This document shows positions 1 through 6,024 of a DNA stretch of 10,713 nt, one piece after another. The stretch comes from Lentisphaeria bacterium (GTDB lineage Bacteria > Verrucomicrobiota > Lentisphaeria > Oligosphaerales > Oligosphaeraceae). Positions within the stretch are counted from its first letter, which is position 1. Every line of letters begins with the position of its first letter. The stretch spans positions 1 to 10,713 of the forward strand of contig JAEEXV010000057.1 of assembly GCA_016287975.1 (NCBI GenBank), written 5' to 3'. Below the pieces are notes generated by a model, which did no database searches, was not told the origin of the DNA, and saw only the letters and a list, made by a program, of their open reading frames with translations. Position numbers and translations under genes: made by a program.

Positions 1-10
1 GGGGGCGGGG

Positions 11-375
11 GGCGTCCGCCGCACGACGGCGGCGGCCCGGCACCACGGAGGAGGGGGCAGGGGGCGGGCGGCGCGAAACCGGCGGGGCGGGGGGACAGGC
101 GGGGGAAATGGGCCTGGCGCGGGGGCGGCTTCCGCCGCAAATGCGGCGGCACGGCACCACGGAGGATGGTGCATGGGGCAGGCGGCGCGAAAACAACGGG
201 GATGGCGCACGGGCGGGGGAAATGGGGCCAGGCGCGGGAACGGCTTCCGCCGCAAGAATGCGGCGGCACGGCACCGCGGAGGATGGTGCATGGGGCGGGC
301 GGCGCGAAAACAGCGGGGATGGCGCACGGGCGGGGGAAATGAGCCTGGCGCGGGGGGGCTTCCGCCGCAGCGGCG
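11..375. repeat. Tandem 115/116-bp direct repeat, three full copies plus a partial fourth, each with a GC hairpin
   Basis: Copies begin at 11, 127, 242 and 357, giving periods of 116, 115 and 115 bp; the last copy is cut off next to the stop codon of the ATPase gene at 381. Shared landmarks in each full copy are a gcttccgccgc-type start, a cggcaccacggagga-type block, ggcggcgcgaaaa and gggcgggggaaatg. Every copy carries an inverted repeat: stems 132-139/142-149 (loop of 2), 247-254/259-266 (loop of 4), 16-21/27-32 and 362-366/372-376. The stems are kept while the loop length changes. Open frames through this stretch are low-complexity Gly/Arg sequence, and I do not consider them genes. The array may continue to the left of the window. 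It could be an intergenic mosaic repeat or serve as a transcription stop for the minus-strand cluster, although there is no U-tract. Confidence 0.85.
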
Positions 376-380
376 GGGGG

Positions 381-1679
381 TTAGATTTCCAGTTCGTCGG
401 GGCGGTCGGTCGGGGCGGGGGCGAGGAAGTCCTGGGATTTCAGGAGGTCGGCGGTGGCGAGGGCGGGGTTCTGGGCGAGGATGTCGAGGAGCTGGATGAA
501 GTCGCGGATGACCTCGCGGGGGGTGATGTGGGTGTCGGCGCCGATGCGGTCGTATTCGAAGCGGATGAAGGCGATGAGGTCCTGCTGGGCGAGGCGGGGG
601 GTGTATCCGTAGAGCCCCGCGTGGATGGCGGTGAGTTTTTCGACGAGTACGAGCATCTCCTCGTTGGTGAGGGGGGCGAGGCGGATGACGGGGGCGAGCA
701 GGTCGCGGGCGCCTGCGGCCTGGGCGAAGCGGCCGTCCTGGAGGCGTGAGCGGAGGGCCTCGTAGGAGAAGATGCCGCGGCGGGGATCCTCGACGCACTG
801 TGGGGTGCCGCCCATGAGGATGCCGAGATGGGAGGCCTTGCCCTGGAGGGCGTCGTTGTACATCGCGAGGAGTTTCTCGTAGTTGGCCTGGCGCGCGATG
901 GAGTTGGGGATCTTGTAGATGTTGACGAGTTCGTCGATCAGGATGTAGAGGCCGCTGTAGCCTGCGCGCCTGAGGAACGCGGCGAAGAGCTTGAGGTAGT
1001 CGTACCAGTCGTCGTCGGTGATGACGATGCCCACGCCGAGGTCGGCCTTGGCGTCGCGGCGGGTCGGGTATTCGGCGCGGAACCACTTGACGACCTTGGC
1101 GCGGGTGTCGGGATCGTCGTCGATGGTCGCCTGGAAATAGCGCACGAGCAGGGAGGCGAACTCGAAGCCGTGCACGAGTTCCTGGACAGCGCCGATGGCC
1201 TCGTAGATGCGCTGGCGGACGGCGGCGGCGAAGTCCGCCGTGCCAGGCTGGACGGCGGCGGCGACTTCGGTCTGGATGCCGCTGATCCAGCGGTCGAGGA
1301 TGAGCTGGACGGCGCCGCCGTCGGGGCGGGTGCGCGTGGACATGTTGCGGATGAGTTCGCGGTAGGTCGCGAGCCCCTGTCCGCGGGTGCCGTGGAGCAG
1401 GCGCTCGGGGGAGAGGTCGGCGTCCACGACGACGAAGTTGCGGTCCATGACATAGTTGCGGATGGTCTGGAGCAGGAAGCTCTTGCCGCTGCCATAGCGC
1501 CCGACGATGAAGCGGAAGGCGGCGCCGCCCTCGGAGATGACGCCGACATCGTGGAGCAGCGCGTCGATTTCGGCGGCGCGGCCGACGGTGATGTAGGGCA
1601 GCCCGATGCGGGGGACGACGCCGCCCTTGAGGGAGTTCAGGATGGCGGTGGCGATGCGTCTGGGGACGGCGGTGGTCAT
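381..1679 (-). CDS. P-loop ATPase of the BrxC/BrxD (DUF2791) type
   Basis: The 432-residue protein has a Walker A motif at residues 60-67 (GRYGSGKS) and a Walker B at 245-250 (YILIDE). A conserved segment at about 287-312 (LMGGTP, then DPRRGIFSYEALRSRL) and HITPREVIRDF at 384-394 are hallmarks of the BREX-type ATP-binding family (DUF2791). Relatives occur in BREX type 2 loci (BrxD) and beside TerB_N/TerB_C proteins, often with a superfamily 2 helicase. They are thought to load or regulate DNA-acting machinery in the cytoplasm. The start ATG overlaps the stop of the TerB gene by four bases (ATGA), which indicates translational coupling. The reading frame stays open far upstream only because of the repeat in the neighbouring gene. 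The usual helicase partner is not in the window. The family is confident; the role is inferred. Confidence 0.87.
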   Translation of the reverse strand: MTTAVPRRIATAILNSLKGGVVPRIGLPYITVGRAAEIDALLHDVGVISEGGAAFRFIVGRYGSGKSFLLQTIRNYVMDRNFVVVDADLSPERLLHGTRGQGLATYRELIRNMSTRTRPDGGAVQLILDRWISGIQTEVAAAVQPGTADFAAAVRQRIYEAIGAVQELVHGFEFASLLVRYFQATIDDDPDTRAKVVKWFRAEYPTRRDAKADLGVGIVITDDDWYDYLKLFAAFLRRAGYSGLYILIDELVNIYKIPNSIARQANYEKLLAMYNDALQGKASHLGILMGGTPQCVEDPRRGIFSYEALRSRLQDGRFAQAAGARDLLAPVIRLAPLTNEEMLVLVEKLTAIHAGLYGYTPRLAQQDLIAFIRFEYDRIGADTHITPREVIRDFIQLLDILAQNPALATADLLKSQDFLAPAPTDRPDELEI

Positions 1680-3343
1680 GCGAGCATTCCTTGGAGTTCG
1701 TCGCGGTAGTCTTCGGGGACGACGGGGCGGTCGTTGTCGTCGTAGATGAGGATGGTGTCGCCGAAGCGGTCGAAGAGGCGGTCGTTGATGGAATCGACGA
1801 GCATGGAGAGCGGATGCCCCGTCTCGCGCAGTGCCTCGTCGTATGGCGCGCCCGCGAGCAGGCAGCGAAGGAAGGCGCGCTCGGCGGGGGAGAGGGCGAA
1901 ATCGCCAACGGCGGCTTGCGCCGCTGGCGCAGGACAGACGACGGAAGACCCGGAAGATCCGGAAACTCCGGAAGATCCGGAAACTCCGGAAACTCCGGAA
2001 GACCCGGAAACTCCGGAAGACCCGGAAACTCCGGAAGACCCGGAAACTCCGGAAGATCCGGAAACTCCGGAAGATCCGGAAACTCCGGAAGATCCGGAAA
2101 CTCCGGAAGATCCGGAAACTCCGGAAGATCCGGAAACTCCGGAAACTCCGGAAACTCCGGAAACTCCGGAAACTCCAGAAGACCCGGAAGATCCGGAAAT
2201 TTCGGCGGCATCGGGGCTTTCGGTGGGGGCGGTTTCTTCTTCGACGACGAGTTTTTCCTGGGTGCGCTGGGCGTCGTCGCGGATGGTCTGGAGGCGGGAG
2301 AGGTCGAAGGAGACGGGGGGGCGGGCGAAGGTTTCGTGGAGTGTGTCTTCGAGGAGGCGGCGGAAATCGGCGGGGAGTTCGGGGGTGCGGAGGGCGGAGC
2401 GGCCGTCGAGGCGTTCTCGGAGGCGGGCGTCGAGTGCCTTGAGGAGGAGGGCGAGGAGGCGGTTCCTGCCTCGGAGGAGGAGTTCGTGGCGGATCCACTG
2501 TCCGTCGTCTCTTGCGCAGTAATGCCAGGGGGTGAAGGAGTAGAGGCGGTTTGGGAGATGGGGTGGCTCGTAGAAGACGGTGCCGCTGAAGATTTGCATG
2601 ATGCACAGGGTTTCCTCGCCGTAGAAGTTTTCGAGCATGATGCGGCTTTGGTTTTTCAGGAAGCGCGCGATGGCGCGGAGAAGTGTTGCGACGGCGGCGA
2701 GGTATTCGGCAGGATGTCGGCGGCAGCCTGGACTGCGGCCCAGGTCGTGCCTGCTGGCGGTGACGGCGGCATGGAAGAGTTCCTCAGGCGGGCGATTCTC
2801 GGGGGCCAGTAGCGCTGGAAGCACGTCGTTTTCCCGACGTGGCGGGAGGGTGTCGGCGAGTGCGTGCGGCAGGTCGTAGCAGGCGAGGTAGTCGTATTGC
2901 CAGTGCACGAGCGTTTCGCGGAAGTCGGGGGCGAGCCAGGGGAGGGCGCGGAGGCGTTCCAGTTGGCGGAAGCCGTCCTCGGGGGTGCCTCCAGAGACGC
3001 CGTTCACGAGTTCGGTGGCGAGGAGCCGCGCGAAGGCGGCTGGGGCGCGTGGGGCTTCGCCGTCGCGGAAACGGGTTCGCCAGTCGAAGTATCCACGGAG
3101 CTGGTCGAGGGAGAGGGTCTCGTAGGTCGGGCGGGGCTGGTCGCACTGGCCTGCCCAGGCGTATTCCTCGCGCCAGTTCTCCATCAGTTTCGCCTGGACA
3201 TGGAAGATTTCCGCGACCGCGTTGGTCGTATGGCGAAAGGCGCCGCCCAGCCGCCGCATCTTCCGATAGATGGGGGGCGTGACCGCGAAGCCAGAAGGAG
3301 GAGGCGGCAGCGGCACATCTTCGTATGTGCATTCGATGGGCAT
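1676..3343 (-). CDS. TerB_N/TerB_C domain protein with a Val/Ser-Ser-Gly repeat linker
   Basis: The 555-residue protein has a TerB_N-like region at about residues 38-160, with the motif LDQLRGYFDWRTRFRDG (79-95), the stretch FARLLATELVNG and EDGFRQLERL. A TerB_C-like tail lies at about 485-555 (LSPAERAFLRCLL, DSINDRLFDRFGDTIL, PEDYRDEL). Between them, residues 383-467 are almost entirely VSG and SSG tripeptides, preceded by an acidic segment. In known operons the TerB_N/TerB_C family pairs with the DUF2791 ATPase, as here, in Ter-type stress or defence islands; its biochemical role is unclear. I chose the start at 3343 because homology begins soon after it, and the longer open frame up to 3715 would overlap the deacetylase-like gene and is Ser/Thr-rich shadow sequence. 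No Shine-Dalgarno is evident; a -10-like TATATT sits exactly six bases before the ATG. A C7 run near residue 339 is a possible slippage site. Confidence 0.82.
   Translation of the reverse strand: MPIECTYEDVPLPPPPSGFAVTPPIYRKMRRLGGAFRHTTNAVAEIFHVQAKLMENWREEYAWAGQCDQPRPTYETLSLDQLRGYFDWRTRFRDGEAPRAPAAFARLLATELVNGVSGGTPEDGFRQLERLRALPWLAPDFRETLVHWQYDYLACYDLPHALADTLPPRRENDVLPALLAPENRPPEELFHAAVTASRHDLGRSPGCRRHPAEYLAAVATLLRAIARFLKNQSRIMLENFYGEETLCIMQIFSGTVFYEPPHLPNRLYSFTPWHYCARDDGQWIRHELLLRGRNRLLALLLKALDARLRERLDGRSALRTPELPADFRRLLEDTLHETFARPPVSFDLSRLQTIRDDAQRTQEKLVVEEETAPTESPDAAEISGSSGSSGVSGVSGVSGVSGVSGSSGVSGSSGVSGSSGVSGSSGVSGSSGVSGSSGVSGSSGVSGSSGVSGVSGSSGVSGSSGSSVVCPAPAAQAAVGDFALSPAERAFLRCLLAGAPYDEALRETGHPLSMLVDSINDRLFDRFGDTILIYDDNDRPVVPEDYRDELQGMLA
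1944..2198. repeat. Coding minisatellite of 9-bp units (about 28 units) in the TerB gene
   Basis: Read on the minus strand, the units are GGA-GTT-TCC (Gly-Val-Ser) and GGR-TCT-TCC (Gly-Ser-Ser), for much of the tract alternating to form an 18-bp period. About 255 bp are affected, nearly without point differences except A/G in the Gly codon and a single degenerate unit near 2176. Because the unit is a multiple of three, gain or loss of units keeps the frame. All six frames stay open here, which creates many false open frames. The near identity suggests recent expansion by slippage. Confidence 0.95.
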
Positions 3344-3368
3344 GCCGCCAATATAATGCGGGGGGGGG
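3344..3368 (-). promoter_or_regulatory. Possible leaderless promoter and G9/C9 tract before the TerB gene
   Basis: On the minus strand a TATATT box (3350-3355) is followed by six bases, GGCGGC, and then the ATG at 3343. This spacing would put the transcription start on or next to the A of the ATG. A run of nine C (G9 on the plus strand, 3360-3368) lies just upstream, inside the region that would separate -10 and -35. No TTGACA-like -35 is seen at 16-18 bp; the nearest resemblance (TTGTCC, 3380-3385) is 24 bp away. A GC hairpin lies at about 3391-3412, just after the stop of the preceding gene, without a U-tract. Confidence 0.4.
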
Positions 3369-3410
3369 AGTTCGGCGCGGGACAACCTGGCCGCCCGCGG
3401 CTGGCGGCGG

Positions 3411-4241
3411 CTATTGGAATTGCGGGGGGCGGTTTCGGAAGAAGGGGCCGCGGCGCATGAGATGGCGGAGTCCGTCGAAGTCGTAGTTGCCAGACCACCA
3501 GGTCGGGTGCTGGAGGAACATGACGACGTCGCCGAGTTCGCAGGCGCGGAGGGCGGCGACGAATTCGTCGCCGCCGAGACAGGTGGATTCGCCGAAATAG
3601 TGGAAGCGGTCGCCGTAGGTCTGCTCCATGAGTTCCATGAAGGAGTAGAGTTCGCCGTATGGGGGGAGGCCCGCCTGCTGGAGGAGGTGCTGGTCGAAGT
3701 GTCCTGCCGCGTCATGGAAGAGGGCGGCGGAGTCGATGCCTGACTTGTAGACGCCGTGTCCGAAGGCGAGGGTGACCTTCGGGTAGTATTGGCGCAGGAG
3801 GGCGAGGTTTTTCCTAAAGGATTCCAGCGCGGCGGCCTGGTCGCCTGCGGTGATGACGAGATCCTCGTGCTGATACTCGAATTCGTGTCCGAGTTCGAGG
3901 ATGCGGTCGAGGTCGCGCCGCCATTCGTCGTCCCAGATGCAGACCATGCGCAGATTGAAGCTGGAGCGGAAGCCGTAGCGGTGTTCGACCTCGGCCATGC
4001 GTCGGGCGAGGAAGTTGTCGTTGGGGCGCTCCACGTCGTGCATCCAGATCACGCGGACGTGGTCGGGCGAGACGAGATTCCCTTCCTGCCAGAGCCGATA
4101 GCCCTCGGCCTCCGTGACGGGGAGGTATCTGGGATTGGCCATCTCCTCGCAGATCTTGACGTATTCGGCCTCGTTGAGGTCTTGCTTCACATGCGCGTAG
4201 TGCTCGAACGCCAAATCCATCGGGACATACATCTTGGTCAT
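3411..4241 (-). CDS. Polysaccharide-deacetylase-like (NodB-fold) protein
   Basis: The 276-residue protein has no signal peptide. It carries motifs typical of the divergent polysaccharide deacetylase-like group: HDVE at residues 68-71 (metal-binding Asp/His style), followed by RRMAEVEHRYGFRSSFNLR, GHEFEYQHE at 118-126, a GHG at 161-163, and QHPTWW at 244-249 near the C-terminus. Known members with this HDV(D/E)...GHE...HP layout remove acyl groups from sugars or act on related substrates, and many are uncharacterised. The start at 4241 has AGGAG eleven bases upstream; ATGs at codons 4 and 8 are alternatives. It lies between the macrodomain gene (91 bp upstream) and the TerB gene (67 bp downstream), so a cytosolic small-molecule or nucleotide-sugar substrate is more likely than cell wall. 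The fold is likely, the substrate unknown. Confidence 0.65.
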   Translation of the reverse strand: MTKMYVPMDLAFEHYAHVKQDLNEAEYVKICEEMANPRYLPVTEAEGYRLWQEGNLVSPDHVRVIWMHDVERPNDNFLARRMAEVEHRYGFRSSFNLRMVCIWDDEWRRDLDRILELGHEFEYQHEDLVITAGDQAAALESFRKNLALLRQYYPKVTLAFGHGVYKSGIDSAALFHDAAGHFDQHLLQQAGLPPYGELYSFMELMEQTYGDRFHYFGESTCLGGDEFVAALRACELGDVVMFLQHPTWWSGNYDFDGLRHLMRRGPFFRNRPPQFQ

Positions 4242-4332
4242 CGTCGGAAACGCTCCTGATGCAAGTGTGGGGGGGCGTCCGCGCCGTCGGCGTGGACGGT
4301 CTCACAATATAGTCGAATTTTGCGGACGCGGG
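4242..4332 (-). promoter_or_regulatory. Intergenic hairpins and a possible internal promoter before the deacetylase-like gene
   Basis: This 91-bp gap contains a long inverted repeat, 4276-4285 against 4289-4298 with a 3-base loop (one wobble on the plus strand, one A-C mismatch on the minus transcript). A second inverted pair, GCGTCCGC/GCGGACGC, spans 4275-4282 and 4322-4329. Between them, on the minus strand, is TATATT (4306-4311), the same box seen before other genes in this window. No matching -35 is visible. The Shine-Dalgarno AGGAG for the downstream gene lies at about 4253-4257. The structure could attenuate readthrough from the upstream ADP-ribose genes or mark a second transcription unit. 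Confidence 0.4.
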
Positions 4333-5160
4333 CTATCCCAGGATTCTCTGGAAGGCCTCGTAGTTTTTGGTCTCGTGTCCAGGCATGCAGAACACGGCGA
4401 ACTCCACGCAGCGGAAGTCGTAGCGGAACTCAGGCAGGACGCGGGCGGCGGCGGTGGCGACCAGCTCGGGCGGATTGTGGAAGGCGCCGCAGCCGAAGGC
4501 GCCGAGGATGGCGATGTCGACTTTGGCGTAGCGCATGACGGTGAGGATTCTGCGCCAGCGCCGTTCAAGCACCCCCTGCAGTGCATACGCGGGGATTGTC
4601 TTTTCGCCGAAGTTTTCGCCGAGGGTGTCGTGCTCCAGATGCGGCGCGGCACAGGTGACCACGCTGAGAGTTTGCCATTCCCGAGGTGGGAGCAGCTGTA
4701 TCGGCTCCGTCACATCTGACTTGAAGACGACCACTCCTGACGTCAGAATGCAGTCGTCCCGATTTAGCGGCGAGTAGTTTGTCCGATGCGGCAGATAGTA
4801 TCTGTTCCAGCATTCTTCCGTCTTCAGGGCGGGATAGAGCGTCGAGCAGCGGCAGAGCGCCTCCTCCTGCGAGTGGGCGCCGTTTACCACGCCGCCGCCC
4901 GGGGTGGTGGAGGAGGCGAAATTCAGCACCGCGACCGTCTGCCCTTTGTATGCGGCGGCAGCCTCGAAGGTGCGCTTGGGCGAGACGATGACGCGCGCGG
5001 GGGCGATGAAGCGCGGAGACGGGAACGTCGGCAGTTCCTCCTCCTCCAGGAAGATGCGTTGTGTCGCGAGTGATATGTGCAGAGCTTGCGCCAGCGCCGC
5101 GTCCTTGCGGCAGCGTTGCAGGGTGTCCTCGAAGGCCAGGCGATTTTCAAAGTGCGACAT
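4333..5160 (-). CDS. Macrodomain protein of the bacterial-type PARG family (TIGR02452-like)
   Basis: The 275-residue protein carries the signature of poly(ADP-ribose) glycohydrolase-like macrodomains: VAVLNFA at residues 77-82, the GGG loop at 88-90 and QEE at 98-100, the latter including the catalytic glutamate, followed by ALCRCSTLY. The second phosphate-binding loop is ILGAFGCGAFHNPPE at 218-232. Its length matches the TIGR02452 family. Such enzymes hydrolyse ADP-ribose from modified macromolecules in the cytoplasm; activity is expected because the catalytic residues are intact. The start ATG at 5160 lies 12 bp after the ADP-ribosylglycohydrolase stop, which indicates co-transcription; only a weak GGGGAAA ribosome site is visible. 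Having two different classes of ADP-ribose eraser side by side points to reversal of ADP-ribosylation on more than one linkage type. Confidence 0.88.
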   Translation of the reverse strand: MSHFENRLAFEDTLQRCRKDAALAQALHISLATQRIFLEEEELPTFPSPRFIAPARVIVSPKRTFEAAAAYKGQTVAVLNFASSTTPGGGVVNGAHSQEEALCRCSTLYPALKTEECWNRYYLPHRTNYSPLNRDDCILTSGVVVFKSDVTEPIQLLPPREWQTLSVVTCAAPHLEHDTLGENFGEKTIPAYALQGVLERRWRRILTVMRYAKVDIAILGAFGCGAFHNPPELVATAAARVLPEFRYDFRCVEFAVFCMPGHETKNYEAFQRILG

Positions 5161-5172
5161 GATGCATTTCCC

Positions 5173-6024
5173 CTATTTGCGATTTCGGATTTCGTCGATG
5201 GTTTTGAGGAAGTCGGTGATTCTGGCGTCGATGGTTTGCCAGTCCTTGACGTCGTGGATCCATTCCTGCGGGATGGCGTCGCATCCGAAGTATGCGCCTG
5301 CGAGTTGTCCGTAGACGGCGCCGATGGAATCGGAGTCTCCGCCGAGATTGACGGCGGCGAGCATTCCCTCGCGGAAGGTCGGGTGGTTGCAGAAGGCCCA
5401 GGTGGCGGCTTCGACGGTGTCGAACGCCCAGCCGCTGTTGGGGGCGCTTTCGCGGGTATGGGTGGAGTGGAGGCGGCTGGCATCGCCGTCGATGAGCGCG
5501 AGGCAGGTCAGGCGCAGTTCGGCAAGCAGTCGGCGGATGGCGCGGGAGTTGTGGGTGAGGTCGCTGATTTCGGCGATGATGTCGGGGTTGTTGCAGGCTT
5601 CGGCGAGGATGAAGCCCGGGGCGAACCGCATGATGCTGCCGTTGCCCTGGGTGGAATCGTCGCCGTTCTGGAGGCGTCCCTGGAGGATTCCGCGCATGGC
5701 GCGGTGGGTCGCGCCGCCGATGTCGAAGGCGCGTTTCCAACTGGAGAGGAAGCCCGTCTGGTACCACCGCAGGAAGTTCCAGGCGATGTCAGGGAGGTCG
5801 TAGCGGCGGAGGCGGATGACGCTTTCCATGATGCAGAAGGCCATGGAACTGTCATCGGTCCAATAGCCTTTGGGGAGGTCCATGCCGTAGACGCCGACGG
5901 CGGGCTCCATGGCGGTGATTTCGCGGTGTCCGTCTTTCGAGGTGAACTGGATTGGCGAACCCATGCAGTCACCGACGACGAGTCCCCAGAGCATCCCCCG
6001 CAATTTGTCTTGATCAAAGTTCAT
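5173..6024 (-). CDS. ADP-ribosylglycohydrolase (DraG-type)
   Basis: The 283-residue protein has all motifs of the ADP-ribosyl-[dinitrogen reductase] hydrolase fold: GLVVGDCMGSP at residues 14-24, the metal-binding WTDDS at 55-59, QGNGSIMRFAP at 126-136, and NLGGDSDSIGAVYGQLAGAYFG at 226-247, which supplies further metal ligands (D230, D232). This predicts an active two-magnesium enzyme that removes ADP-ribose from arginine or another acceptor, or cleaves a related metabolite. The preferred start at 6024 has GGAG ten bases upstream; an ATG three codons earlier (6033) sits too close to that site but cannot be excluded. The gene overlaps the 3' end of the radical SAM-Nudix gene by 11 bp, indicating translational coupling. 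Confidence 0.9.
   Translation of the reverse strand: MNFDQDKLRGMLWGLVVGDCMGSPIQFTSKDGHREITAMEPAVGVYGMDLPKGYWTDDSSMAFCIMESVIRLRRYDLPDIAWNFLRWYQTGFLSSWKRAFDIGGATHRAMRGILQGRLQNGDDSTQGNGSIMRFAPGFILAEACNNPDIIAEISDLTHNSRAIRRLLAELRLTCLALIDGDASRLHSTHTRESAPNSGWAFDTVEAATWAFCNHPTFREGMLAAVNLGGDSDSIGAVYGQLAGAYFGCDAIPQEWIHDVKDWQTIDARITDFLKTIDEIRNRK

Noticed and set aside
11..375. CRISPR array
   Set aside because: The unit is about 115 bp and repeated throughout, with no short repeat alternating with unique spacers.
108..749. Plus-strand open frames across the left repeat and the ATPase gene
   Set aside because: They consist of Gly/Arg/Glu-rich antisense sequence, run through the tandem repeat, and oppose a gene with clear Walker motifs.
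1746..2522. Plus-strand frame with a PED/PET repeat protein
   Set aside because: The repeat is open in all six frames because its unit is a multiple of three; the minus-strand frame has recognisable domains on both sides.
1680..2606. N-terminal extension of the ATPase reading frame upstream of 1679
   Set aside because: It is Arg/Pro-rich and FRSFRIFRS-type repeat sequence created by the 9-bp minisatellite of the TerB gene in another frame; the ATGA overlap start is far better.
3344..3715. Longer start for the TerB protein
   Set aside because: The extra residues are Ser/Thr/Pro-rich shadow of the deacetylase-like gene, and a TATATT box sits just before the internal ATG at 3343.
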